Shown here piece after piece: positions 18,619 through 27,201 of a DNA stretch of 40,337 nucleotides. The notes below the pieces were generated by a model. The model searched no databases. It was not told the origin of the DNA and was given only the letters and a program-made list of their open reading frames with translations. This stretch comes from Shewanella glacialipiscicola (lineage in GTDB: Bacteria > Pseudomonadota > Gammaproteobacteria > Enterobacterales > Shewanellaceae). The stretch spans positions 1 to 40,337 of the forward strand of contig NZ_JAKILU010000028.1 in NCBI RefSeq assembly GCF_023283485.1. The letters run 5' to 3'. The translations under genes were made by a program, and so were the position numbers. Positions within the stretch are counted from its first letter, which is position 1, and every line of letters starts with the position of its first letter.

Positions 18619-19776
18619 ATGAATAATAAAATAACATTAACGGCCATTAGTTTTCTTGCTAACTTTATTATGGCAGGCTTTGCAACTCAGTTTGGTATGT
18701 TAATTGAACCCATTGCGGAGAAGTTTGCCGCCAATGTGAACGAAGTCGCGTCTATTTTTTCATTACTCAACGGCGGAGCTTTAGCAGGAACAATTGCGGC
18801 TTTTTTCTTTATTGAAAAAATAGGTATTAAAAGAATTACCCTCATAAGCTATAGCTTAATTGGACTGTGTGCGGTGGTATTACATTTCACGACATCACTT
18901 CAATGGGTGATGCTCGCAATGACGCTAATCGGCTTTTGTGGGGGAATAGGATTATGTATTGCCGGCACTATTGTTGTGTCTGTCTGGCAAGAAAAACTGC
19001 AAAGTACGATGTTAGTGGTGCAGGATGCTACGTTTAATATTGCTGGTGTTATCTTTCCTTTAATTACCACTTATGCACTGACTCACTCATTATCATGGAG
19101 TTACAGTTATTTAGCGGTAGGTTTAGTTGCACTAGGCACAGTTATGCTTACGTTATTTACTAATTTTGCACTATGCGAGCAGGGCACTCAGGCAGAAGAT
19201 AAACAAAAATCTGAATGGAACCTGGGGATTATTAGCGGTGGAGTGGGCTTATTTTTAGGCATGTTGGCTCTGTATACATTTTTAACTTGGGCGCCTTTAT
19301 TCGTAAAACAGAAGTTCAATATTCCCTTTGAGGATGCGGGTAATATCATTACCCAGTATTGGTCTGCGGCATTAATTGGTGCCTTAATTTCAACGCTTAT
19401 AGTGACTCGCGTTAAAATCAATCACTTCTTATTAGCGATTATTACTTTGGCTATGGTGATTACCGCGGCGATTGTTACTACCGATAATATTGAATGGGTC
19501 GGTTATTTAACCTATGGCTATGGTTTTGTCTGTGCAGCCTTATATAACGCATTTATTGCTTATGGTGTGTCTTTTGTTAAAAAAGCCAGCGGTAAGAATG
19601 TGTCTTACATCTTAATTAGCGGTAGTGCGGGGGCGATGTTTAGTCCTGCGATAAGCTCCATGTTTGAGCAGATAATTGGATTACAGACAGTCATGTATGT
19701 TATTCCATTATTTTATGCTGTGATTTTAAGCTTGTTGATTGTTTCTAGCCGGATGAAACCTCGTTTAAGTGAGTAA
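18619..19776 (+). CDS. MFS transporter, TsgA-like
   Basis: The 385-residue protein has 12 predicted membrane segments. Segments such as LTAISFLANFIMAG near the N terminus and AGVIFPLITTYALTHSLSW in the fifth helix region resemble TsgA of enterobacteria. The substrate is not known. Being 61 bases downstream of deoD with a good ribosome binding site (ATGGAGTGACAAA), it is probably in the same operon, and nucleoside or base transport is a reasonable guess. A hairpin follows about 25 bases after its stop. Confidence 0.83.
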   Translation: MNNKITLTAISFLANFIMAGFATQFGMLIEPIAEKFAANVNEVASIFSLLNGGALAGTIAAFFFIEKIGIKRITLISYSLIGLCAVVLHFTTSLQWVMLAMTLIGFCGGIGLCIAGTIVVSVWQEKLQSTMLVVQDATFNIAGVIFPLITTYALTHSLSWSYSYLAVGLVALGTVMLTLFTNFALCEQGTQAEDKQKSEWNLGIISGGVGLFLGMLALYTFLTWAPLFVKQKFNIPFEDAGNIITQYWSAALIGALISTLIVTRVKINHFLLAIITLAMVITAAIVTTDNIEWVGYLTYGYGFVCAALYNAFIAYGVSFVKKASGKNVSYILISGSAGAMFSPAISSMFEQIIGLQTVMYVIPLFYAVILSLLIVSSRMKPRLSE

Positions 19777-19800
19777 ACGGCTTATCTAAAAGGCTAACTG

Positions 19801-19836
19801 AGGTGATTGTTAAATTGATGACAGTTTACAATCACC
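19801..19836. terminator. Hairpin between the MFS gene and Crp/Fnr gene
   Basis: AGGTGATTGT pairs with ACAATCACCT, extended by AAA/TTT beyond one unpaired T, and is followed by TTATTCT on the plus strand. It probably terminates the convergent transcripts, though the T tract is poor. Confidence 0.6.
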
Positions 19837-20517
19837 TTATTCTCCTTGTTCAACAAAGGCTTTTAATGCATTAAGATTAAAAATACGAATACTGTCCTTT
19901 TCCCGCTCAATTAACCCCAGTTCCTCGAGATTTTTTATTGCCCGTCGATAAACTCTATCGGTGGTAGCGAAACGTTCAGCCTCTAAATAACGTTTCGTAA
20001 ACCCATCCACAGGTAAGTCATTTAAGTGCTGATGATAAAGATCAAAGGCAATATTATAGCTAATTGGATACAGCATACGTCGAGTAAAAATATCGACAGT
20101 ATCTTGGTAATCGATAGCCATGGCACTGGCAAAAAACAGCGCTAATTGTGGATGTTGTGTGAGCGAAAGCTGCAGTTTGTCACCACTAATGATAGCAATC
20201 TCTAAAGGCTCATTCGCGATGATGTCAAGCTGGCAACGATACTGGGTAAAAAACTCCATTTCGCCAAATAATTGTGAGTCACAATTCATTGTGCCTAATT
20301 GAAAGCAGCGTCCATTTCTGGCGGTATGACCTAGGGAGACGCGACCTTGTTTCACAAATACGAGCGATGAAAAAGCTTGTCCTTGTGTCATCAGGTGTAC
20401 ACCTTTTTTCAATGCTTTAGTTTCGGTGACGCATTCCATTATTACCCGTTCAATTAGAGGGTAATCTTGCTCCCATCGTTGATTAAAACGTCCTTTAGCC
20501 AGTGGTTTTAGCTGCAT
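19837..20517 (-). CDS. Crp/Fnr-family transcriptional regulator
   Basis: The 226-residue protein has an N-terminal cyclic-nucleotide-binding-like beta barrel (about 25-125, with LMTQGQ and FGEMEFF) and a C-terminal winged helix (about 165-215). It lacks the N-terminal cysteines of Fnr, so no iron-sulfur cluster is expected. The barrel misses the usual arginine/serine pair that grips cAMP, so the ligand is unknown. ATG 20517 is favoured over TTG 20523 because AGAGAG lies 7 bases before the ATG. It is convergent with deoD and the MFS gene, so it may control them; E. coli YeiL, near nucleoside genes, is a loose parallel. Confidence 0.82.
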   Translation of the reverse strand: MQLKPLAKGRFNQRWEQDYPLIERVIMECVTETKALKKGVHLMTQGQAFSSLVFVKQGRVSLGHTARNGRCFQLGTMNCDSQLFGEMEFFTQYRCQLDIIANEPLEIAIISGDKLQLSLTQHPQLALFFASAMAIDYQDTVDIFTRRMLYPISYNIAFDLYHQHLNDLPVDGFTKRYLEAERFATTDRVYRRAIKNLEELGLIEREKDSIRIFNLNALKAFVEQGE

Positions 20518-20717
20518 AAACAATCTCTCTGTTGTCGATATAGCGCGAGTTTACAACATTATGCTTCAAGTTAGCTAAATTCACTGGGTATGATCCGAGG
20601 TGTTAGCGATTTGTTTGTAAAAGATCATATTTAATGTTTGAAGTTGAGCCGCATGGTTGATTTTTTTAACATAGATATGTCTGTCATCCTCTAGCATTAC
20701 TCAGTATACTCATGTCT

Positions 20718-20834
20718 GCCAAGGGGTGTTTGTCGTCAATTAATGTTAATAATTAATATTAACGACTGCAAACTGAGATGTCTTTCGACAAACCCTTAGA
20801 ACCTGATCCGGCTCATACCGGCGTAGGAATGGGC
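20718..20834 (+). promoter_or_regulatory. TPP riboswitch (THI element)
   Basis: The thiamine pyrophosphate aptamer is recognised by its conserved blocks in order: AGGGGTG (20722-20728), CTGAGATG (20773-20780), ACCCTTAGAACCTGATC, and ATACCGGCGTAGGAA. A variable AT-rich arm (GTTAATAATTAATATTAAC) lies between the first two blocks. It sits about 70-180 bases upstream of a TonB-dependent receptor and so controls the thiamine uptake operon, which should be shut off when TPP is plentiful. Confidence 0.96.
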
Positions 20835-20872
20835 CAATCAACAGCACACTTCTGAATCGCTTATTCGTTGCC

Positions 20873-20899
20873 GGATCTCAAACTAGATATTTGAGGTCC
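20873..20899 (+). promoter_or_regulatory. Hairpin sequestering the ribosome binding site of the receptor gene
   Basis: GGATCTCAAA (20873-20882) pairs with TTTGAGGTCC (20890-20899) across a 7-base loop, with all 10 pairs formed and one G-T wobble. The right arm contains the GAGG ribosome binding site, 5 bases before the receptor ATG at 20901. As it follows the TPP aptamer, it is a good candidate for the expression platform acting on translation initiation. Confidence 0.7.
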
Positions 20900-20900
20900 T

Positions 20901-23105
20901 ATGTTTAACAGTAAACTGTCATTTTTTACCGCGTCACCCACATTATCTTTAACGCGTGTGCCATCGGCTTTAGCTATTGCCGTTGCGTTGAGCACGCCTG
21001 CCTTTGCACAAACCGATGCGCTTGATAAACCAGATCCTGATAAGGATATGGAAATCATGGTGGTAACGGCGGATTTTCGCGGCGCCAGTTTAGAGAAAAT
21101 GCCTTCTAGCATTACAGTTATCGATGCGCAAAAAATTCAAGATGAAAGCGCGCAACATTTTGAAGACTTACTTAATTCTATTGCTAACGTTAACTGGTCA
21201 GGCGGCAGCTCGCGGCCGAAATACTTCCAAATTCGCGGCGTAGGTGAACAAGAGCAATACCAAGGCGCGCCCAATTCTTCTGTTGGTTACATCATTGACG
21301 ATATCGATTTATCCGGTATCGGCATGGTGTCGAGCATGTATGACTTACAACAGGTTGAAGTGCTGCGTGGGCCACAGGGCACGCGTTATGGTGCTAATGC
21401 ATTAGCGGGTTTGATTTATTTAAAGAGTAATGACCCAACGGATGTATTTGAACATGGTGCTGAAGTGTCCCTTGGTGATGATGATTTACGTACTTTTAGT
21501 GGTTTTAGCTCAGGGCCTGTAACTGACTCAGGTAAACTGCTGTACCGCGTTTCATTGCAGCAACATGAGCAAAATGGTTACCGCGATAACCTGTTTTTGG
21601 GACGCGATGACACCAATAATCGTGATGAATTTAGTGGCCGCGTTAAGCTGCGTTGGTACGCCAATGACGATCTGCAATTAGATTTAACTGTGCTGCATGC
21701 TGATTTTGATAATGGCTACGATGTATGGAGCTTAACCAATTCCCCTAAACAGACCACCTCAGATGAGCCCGGTGTTGATAACCAACGCACTACTGGCGCG
21801 GGCTTTAAGGCCACGTATTCGGGCGCTGAGCTATTTGAGCTGACCTCGTTAACTTCCTTTGCTAATACGGATCACCATTATGCTTATGATGGCGATTGGT
21901 CTAATTCAGCTTATTGGTCGGCAAAACAATGTACTGATGATGGTATTCAGTTCTCGCCATGTCAGTACGATTATTTTTGGGATAAAACGGGCCAGCGTAA
22001 AACGCTATCGCAAGAGTTTCGCTTAAGTTCTACCGAGCAAAGTCGTATTTTTGCTGAGAGTACCGACTGGTTACTCGGCGTATATGCGATGAATTTACAA
22101 GAAGATAACCAATTGTATTCTGAGTATAATACTTTCGCCGATGAAGTTTTAGACTCTGAATATGAGGCAACTAACTATGCACTATTTGGTCAGCTTGATA
22201 CCGATTTAGGATCCCAATATGCCTTGTCTGTGGGCTTACGTTTAGAGCAGCGTAACAGCCATTATTCTGATACAAACCAGGATGATTTCGACCCAAGCGA
22301 AACTATGTGGGGCGGACATATTGCCTTGAGTAAAATGCTTAACGACTCACATAATGCTTATCTGCGTGTAGCGCGGGGCTATAAAGCGGGTGGGTTTAAC
22401 ATGACCTTACCGGTTGAGCTGAATGATAAAAAAGAGTTTGATACTGAGACATTGTACAACTATGAAATCGGTCTTAAATCCCATTGGTTAGCAGGACTTG
22501 TCGATACGAATCTGGCGTTATTTTATATGGACAGACAAGATCAACAGGTGGCTGCATCGCTACAAGATCCAAATAAACCCCAGCGTTTTATTCTATTCAC
22601 TGAAAATGCCGGTAGTTCAAATAACTATGGTGCTGAACTCGATGCGACTTGGTATGCCACTGATAATTTGCAACTTTATTCAAGCTTAGGTTGGCTAGAA
22701 ACCGCCTATGGTAATTATCAATATCAGGATAAATACGGCACCGATGTCGATTTAACTGGCCGTGATTTAGCCCATTCTCCGCATTTTACTTACAGTCTGG
22801 GCGGCACTTATCGGGCTAATTCAGGCTGGTTTACTAACCTCAATCTGAGTGGTAAGAGCGATTTTTACTATTCTGACAGTAACGATTCCCGTTCTGAGCC
22901 ATATACGATTGTTAATGCTCGCGTTGGATATGAGGCGAGTGCATGGTCTGCTTATTTGTGGGGCCGCAATCTATTTGATGAAGAATACGGTGTGCGTGGC
23001 TTTTATTTCGGTAACGAGCCCGACAGTGGTTGGGCAGAAAAACAATATATTCGTTACGGCGATCCGCGTCAGCTTGGTGTAACGGTTAACATTAAGTTCA
23101 TGTAA
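20901..23105 (+). CDS. TonB-dependent outer-membrane receptor, probably for thiamine
   Basis: The 734-residue protein has a signal peptide cut after STPAFA (residue 36) and a TonB-box-like segment EIMVVTA (51-57). The plug domain is at about 60-190, including VEVLRGPQGTRYGANALAG. A 22-strand beta barrel fills the rest and ends in aromatic-rich strands and VNIKFM. The TPP riboswitch upstream and the thiamine genes downstream support thiamine, or a thiamine precursor or phosphate, as the substrate; the sequence alone does not prove it. The translation start is fixed by GAGG 5 bases upstream, in a hairpin. Confidence 0.92.
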   Translation: MFNSKLSFFTASPTLSLTRVPSALAIAVALSTPAFAQTDALDKPDPDKDMEIMVVTADFRGASLEKMPSSITVIDAQKIQDESAQHFEDLLNSIANVNWSGGSSRPKYFQIRGVGEQEQYQGAPNSSVGYIIDDIDLSGIGMVSSMYDLQQVEVLRGPQGTRYGANALAGLIYLKSNDPTDVFEHGAEVSLGDDDLRTFSGFSSGPVTDSGKLLYRVSLQQHEQNGYRDNLFLGRDDTNNRDEFSGRVKLRWYANDDLQLDLTVLHADFDNGYDVWSLTNSPKQTTSDEPGVDNQRTTGAGFKATYSGAELFELTSLTSFANTDHHYAYDGDWSNSAYWSAKQCTDDGIQFSPCQYDYFWDKTGQRKTLSQEFRLSSTEQSRIFAESTDWLLGVYAMNLQEDNQLYSEYNTFADEVLDSEYEATNYALFGQLDTDLGSQYALSVGLRLEQRNSHYSDTNQDDFDPSETMWGGHIALSKMLNDSHNAYLRVARGYKAGGFNMTLPVELNDKKEFDTETLYNYEIGLKSHWLAGLVDTNLALFYMDRQDQQVAASLQDPNKPQRFILFTENAGSSNNYGAELDATWYATDNLQLYSSLGWLETAYGNYQYQDKYGTDVDLTGRDLAHSPHFTYSLGGTYRANSGWFTNLNLSGKSDFYYSDSNDSRSEPYTIVNARVGYEASAWSAYLWGRNLFDEEYGVRGFYFGNEPDSGWAEKQYIRYGDPRQLGVTVNIKFM

Positions 23106-23204
23106 TCAGTGGTATAACGACTAGGTTAATTATTTAATCGCTAAGGCTGTACCACCGTTTAGGCTACAGCTTTCTTAATCTACTGACGTTTTAAGGAAAT
23201 AAAA

Positions 23205-23465
23205 ATGCAACTCACCGCAGAAATTAGCATGTATCCATTAAATGAAAACTATCTCGACCCAATTAAATGGTTTATCGGCCGCGTGGATAGCTACCCCAAT
23301 ATTGAACGCGTAACCAATGCGATGGCAACCCAAGTTTGCGGCGAATATCTTGACGTGATGACGATGCTTGCAACCGAGATGAAAGCCGCTAATGAAAAAT
23401 GGGGCAAGGCGGTATTTGTGTGTAAATTTATCGGCGGTGAGTTGGATTTAGCTCACAGCGAATAG
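23205..23465 (+). CDS. YkoF-like thiamine-binding family protein
   Basis: The 86-residue protein begins AEISMYPLNENY and contains TNAMATQVCGEYLDVM, features of the YkoF/thiamine-binding fold. In Bacillus, YkoF has two such domains and binds thiamine; this is a single-domain form with no signal peptide, so cytoplasmic. It is the second gene of the TPP-regulated operon, 99 bases after the receptor and 42 before pnuT. A role as intracellular thiamine carrier or sensor is inference. AAGGAAATAAAA gives a good ribosome binding site. Confidence 0.82.
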   Translation: MQLTAEISMYPLNENYLDPIKWFIGRVDSYPNIERVTNAMATQVCGEYLDVMTMLATEMKAANEKWGKAVFVCKFIGGELDLAHSE

Positions 23466-23507
23466 GCTTTATAGTCTTTGCGTTAAACAGAAGGTGAGCA
23501 CAATACA

Positions 23508-24215
23508 ATGACGGATTTATGGCTAACCTTAGTCGAGAGCATTAATTCAGCGTTTGGTGAGGCCCATGTGATGACTGCATGGGAAGCCTTAGCGGTGCTG
23601 TTGGCGATGGCGTATTTGCTGTTGGCAATGAAGGCTAATGTATGGTGCTGGGCAGCAGCGTTTGCCAGTACCGCCATTTATACCGTGTTATTCTGGAAAG
23701 TGTCATTGTTAATGGAATCGGTATTAAATATCTATTACATGGCGATGGCGCTCTACGGTTATTGGCTCTGGACCCAAGGTGGTGATAAAGAACAAGGGAT
23801 AAAAGTCACCACTTGGTCACTCAAAACTCATTTAAAGCTGATTGCAACAACGGGCGTGATATCGCTATTAGTTGGGCATGGTATGGCAACCTATACCCAA
23901 GCGGCGTTTCCCTATTTAGATGCAGCGACCACCTGTTTTGCGGTGATGACCACCTATTTAGTGGCAAAAAAAGTATTGGAGAATTGGCTGTACTGGGTCG
24001 TGATTGATTTTGTGTCTATTTATCTTTATTTGAGTAAAGGATTGATGCTCACCTCATTGTTATTTGTGCTCTATGTGGTGCTTGCTGTTGTCGGCTATTT
24101 CCTGTGGCGCAGCACGTTAGCGAATGCTCGCAATACCTATGATGACAACGCCTGTGATACTAACGATTTTAATAAAAATACTTATAAAAAGAATGTGTTA
24201 AAGTTATTCAATTAA
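23508..24215 (+). CDS. pnuT: PnuT thiamine transporter (PnuC family)
   Basis: The 235-residue inner-membrane protein has about seven membrane segments and belongs to the PnuC family of vitamin facilitators. The typical ESVLNIYYMAMALYGYWLW stretch and a late WLYWVVIDFVSIYLY motif are present. TPP-riboswitch control assigns it to the PnuT branch, which takes up thiamine by facilitated diffusion with trapping by phosphorylation. The kinase that would trap it overlaps the stop codon by one base. The polar C-terminal tail (about 205-235, rich in Asn, Thr, Lys and Asp) is unusual and probably cytoplasmic. Confidence 0.93.
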   Translation: MTDLWLTLVESINSAFGEAHVMTAWEALAVLLAMAYLLLAMKANVWCWAAAFASTAIYTVLFWKVSLLMESVLNIYYMAMALYGYWLWTQGGDKEQGIKVTTWSLKTHLKLIATTGVISLLVGHGMATYTQAAFPYLDAATTCFAVMTTYLVAKKVLENWLYWVVIDFVSIYLYLSKGLMLTSLLFVLYVVLAVVGYFLWRSTLANARNTYDDNACDTNDFNKNTYKKNVLKLFN

Positions 24216-25420
24216 TGAATGATATAAATACTGCGATGCCGCTTTCATCAAACTCCTCACTCAACGCACTGTACCCGATACTCAGGCGCGCAGGGCTTGT
24301 GCAAGTGTTAAGTATCCAGGAGCTTTCAGGTGGTTTGAGTAATCACAACTATAAAATTATTACACCTACGGCGAGCTATGTACTCCGGGTCAATACCGGT
24401 GCAGCAAGCCGCTTTTGCAATCGTGAGCAGGAGTGTTTTTATTGGCAACAATTAGCAGACATTAAACTTGCGCCACAATTGCTGTGGGTGAGTGAAGATA
24501 ATCGTTATTACCTCAGTGAGTTTATTGAAAGTGACAATGTTATTTATTGGCCAGCGTTAGAGTGCCAAACCCGTGCAGCTGATTTTGTGCAGGGGCAGTT
24601 TGTGCTGGGTCAGGCTGGGTTGAGGCAATCTAAGCTAGACTCTTTATTCCCCAGCGTGTCTTCTCACAGCTCAGATGATAGCGACTTACATAATAGCGGC
24701 TTACATAATAGTGGCTTACATCATAGCGATGCAGACTCGCAGGCGCTGCTTGGCCCTACAAAAATTAGCAAACATCCTAACCAAGCTCATGATTTATTAC
24801 TGGCATTGTTACTGCAATTACGCTCATTGCCCACAGGACCTTATCATATTAGTGTCACTGCGCAGTGGCAGAGTTATCACCAACAAATGCTCGCCTATCA
24901 GGCATCTGCTGCATTAAAGAATCGCGCGACACTAAGCCAGCATGATGAGGTGACTGATAAACCTATCCATACTTGTGAGTGGAATGAACGAGTGGCTAAA
25001 CTACTTGGTATTCAAATGGATATCAAAAATTGGTCTAATTGTTTAGCCGCCTGTTTAATCAAACCACAATTTTGCCATCGAGATTTAAACCCGCATAATC
25101 TCCTATTTAAAAACAATCATTTGTATTGTATTGATTTTGAGTATGCCAGTGCATCGCACCCATTGTGCGAGTTAGCGGTGGTGCTGGCTACCCATAGATT
25201 AACGCCAGCACAACAGACATTATTGGTTGACGGATATCTAAAGCAGCACCCTAATGTTACGGCGGATGCCGTGCAAGCCGTGCCCGCTGCCATTGACATG
25301 TATTGGGTATTTGCTTGTTACTGGGCGTTGTTGATGGCGGGGCAAGCGCAATCTAGTCACAATATTGATTATCTTGCTTGGTTTGATCGTTTTTGGCCGC
25401 TGATAACGCCCAATAACTAA
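24215..25420 (+). CDS. Phosphotransferase of the thiamine/choline kinase family (ThiK-like)
   Basis: The 401-residue protein has the aminoglycoside/choline kinase fold: a glycine-rich LSGGLSNHNYKI segment near residue 35, the catalytic CHRDLNPHN loop near 288 and the metal-binding IDFEYAS near 307. Its overlap with pnuT and the TPP riboswitch suggest it phosphorylates imported thiamine, as ThiK does. ThiK proteins are usually nearer 270-300 residues; the extra length comes largely from a central low-complexity insertion (about 145-185), rich in Ser, His and Asp and encoded by a 15-bp tandem repeat. It is the last gene of the operon. Confidence 0.85.
   Translation: MNDINTAMPLSSNSSLNALYPILRRAGLVQVLSIQELSGGLSNHNYKIITPTASYVLRVNTGAASRFCNREQECFYWQQLADIKLAPQLLWVSEDNRYYLSEFIESDNVIYWPALECQTRAADFVQGQFVLGQAGLRQSKLDSLFPSVSSHSSDDSDLHNSGLHNSGLHHSDADSQALLGPTKISKHPNQAHDLLLALLLQLRSLPTGPYHISVTAQWQSYHQQMLAYQASAALKNRATLSQHDEVTDKPIHTCEWNERVAKLLGIQMDIKNWSNCLAACLIKPQFCHRDLNPHNLLFKNNHLYCIDFEYASASHPLCELAVVLATHRLTPAQQTLLVDGYLKQHPNVTADAVQAVPAAIDMYWVFACYWALLMAGQAQSSHNIDYLAWFDRFWPLITPNN
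24676..24735 (+). repeat. 15-bp tandem repeat inside the kinase gene
   Basis: Four consecutive 15-base units are seen. The second and third (TAATAGCGGCTTACA and TAATAGTGGCTTACA) differ at one base; the first and fourth are more diverged. Being a multiple of three, copy-number change keeps the frame and alters a His/Asn/Ser/Gly/Leu stretch of the protein. Confidence 0.85.
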
Positions 25421-25558
25421 CGTATTGGCTACCTGAGTCTAGCGGTATTGTTTATCCTCAATAGCCGATTTTAATCAAATAATGCTATAACCTAAGCAAG
25501 GTGAAAGCGGTTTAAATGTCTTATTTCAATAAAAACAATTCTAGGATGGAAGATTCTA

Positions 25559-26416
25559 ATGAAAAAAGGCGTGATGCTATTGGTGTTTGTTTTAGGTTTA
25601 AGCGCCTGTTCTACAAAATTTAGTTATCGTTTTCTCGACTGGGCTATCGGTTGGGAGCAAGAGGACTATGTAACCTTAGATAAATCCCAACAAAAGGTAT
25701 TTGATACCCTCATCGAAAAACTGGTCCAGTGGCATCAATCCACTGAATTATCCCAATATGCGGCGCAATTAACTCAAGTCGAAAATCTAATTAAAACCAA
25801 TGCATTAACACCTCAGTTGTGGGTTGAACAGGTTGATATCGCTAAGCGACATTGGTTTCGATTATTTGAATTTTCCTTGCCGGAACTGCTACCTATCGTT
25901 ATGTCTTTAAATGATGGGCAGGTGAAGCAAATCCTCGCGAAATTACGGGAGGATGAGAGGGAGCTTGTCAAAAAATTTGCTGGTAAGACCGCCGAACAGC
26001 TGCAAAAAGATGCCGATAGCAACCTTCAAGAACAGTTTAATGATTGGCTTGGTAGTGTAAGCGCAACACAAAAAGAGCTTATCCATCAGTATAATCAGCA
26101 ACGTTTATCCACTTTGGATATGTGGCTTGAGTATCGCCACGAATGGTTGCGTCAATTTGAGGTCGCACTGTGGCAGCGTGCCGATAAAGCGCTATTAACC
26201 GAACGGTTAACCTTGTTGATGACACAAGCTGATGAACTTAAGTCAGAGCAACATAAAGTGTTGTTACGTAAAAATACTGAAGCCTTTGGCACTTTATTAC
26301 TTGCGATAAACGCGAGCTTATCGGAAAAGCAATCTACACATTTCTATAAAAAATTAGACAAGCTTATTCAAGACCTCACCGAGCTAAATCAAGAGGCGAT
26401 TGAAAAAGAAACCTAA
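25559..26416 (+). CDS. DUF6279 family lipoprotein
   Basis: The 285-residue product has a lipoprotein signal ending LGLSAC (cysteine about 17). The start of the mature part, TKFSYRFLDWAIGWEQEDYV, and the helical, charged remainder match the DUF6279 family. It is predicted almost entirely alpha-helical and periplasmic, anchored by lipid. Function is unknown. It stands alone between the thiamine operon and a nitroreductase gene, with a terminator about 115 bases after its stop. Confidence 0.8.
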   Translation: MKKGVMLLVFVLGLSACSTKFSYRFLDWAIGWEQEDYVTLDKSQQKVFDTLIEKLVQWHQSTELSQYAAQLTQVENLIKTNALTPQLWVEQVDIAKRHWFRLFEFSLPELLPIVMSLNDGQVKQILAKLREDERELVKKFAGKTAEQLQKDADSNLQEQFNDWLGSVSATQKELIHQYNQQRLSTLDMWLEYRHEWLRQFEVALWQRADKALLTERLTLLMTQADELKSEQHKVLLRKNTEAFGTLLLAINASLSEKQSTHFYKKLDKLIQDLTELNQEAIEKET

Positions 26417-26529
26417 CGAGTAAAGCCAGATGTTATTACCACAATAGGATGCTTATTTGGCAGATGAGCTTGGGTAAGCTGAGGATATCCAATAATCGGG
26501 TGTGCTTTTAATCTTTACACATGACATCA

Positions 26530-26557
26530 GTCCCACTGAATTAGTGGGATTTTTTAT
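26530..26557 (+). terminator. Terminator downstream of the DUF6279 gene
   Basis: TCCCACT pairs with AGTGGGA around a GAATT loop and is followed by TTTTTT. It separates the lipoprotein gene from the nitroreductase gene. Confidence 0.88.
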
Positions 26558-26617
26558 GCCTCTTTACCTGTAATTTGCTATGCTTGAGCGCAATTTATAT
26601 CGAATTAGGATAATAAC

Positions 26618-27166
26618 GTGGACGCTATTGAACTCTTGCTTACCCGTCAATCGACCCCCAGATTAACGACTCCCGCTCCAGATGCTGAACAATTAAAAAT
26701 CATTTTGGATGCGGCTATTCGGGTGCCCGATCATGGTGCTTTAACACCATGGGAATTTATTATTGCGACAGATAAAGGGTTAGAGCGATTAGCTGACATT
26801 TTTGTTGCGGCGGCAAAAGCGAATGACGCGGATGAAGATTTTGTCAATAAAGCGAAAGGTATGCCAATGCGTGCGCCTATGGTGATTACTGTTGTGGCAA
26901 AAACGCAAGCACATACCAAAGTGCCTTTACTCGAACAACAAATAGCAGCAGGTTGCGCAACGATGGCCATGCAACAAGCGGCATTTGCCTTAGGGTTAGG
27001 CGCGGTGTGGCGTACGGGGGACTTTGCCTTTGATGCTAATGTAAATCAGGCATTGGGCCTTACACCAGAAGATCAAATCGTTGGCTTTTTGTATCTTGGC
27101 TCGCCTGCGGTGATAGCGCCTAAAAAATCGCAAAAGGATGGCAGTCAATACGCTCGTTATTTATAA
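26618..27166 (+). CDS. NAD(P)H nitroreductase, YdjA family
   Basis: The 182-residue flavoprotein matches YdjA, a small member of the nitroreductase family that binds FMN as a homodimer. Family landmarks are MDAIELLLTRQS at the N terminus, RVPDHGALTPWEF, RAPMVITVVAK, AAGCATMAMQQAAFALGLGAVWRTG and IVGFLYLG. The natural substrate is not known. The start is GTG, with AGGA about 8 bases upstream. A GNAT acetyltransferase gene follows after 35 bases and may be co-transcribed. Confidence 0.92.
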   Translation: MDAIELLLTRQSTPRLTTPAPDAEQLKIILDAAIRVPDHGALTPWEFIIATDKGLERLADIFVAAAKANDADEDFVNKAKGMPMRAPMVITVVAKTQAHTKVPLLEQQIAAGCATMAMQQAAFALGLGAVWRTGDFAFDANVNQALGLTPEDQIVGFLYLGSPAVIAPKKSQKDGSQYARYL

Positions 27167-27201
27167 ATGTTATTTCTATAGTAAAAAAGTGGAGAAATCC
27201 T

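Noticed and set aside
24676..24735. Possible CRISPR-like array
   Set aside because: The 15-base units are contiguous with no spacers and lie in frame inside a kinase gene, so this is a tandem coding repeat.
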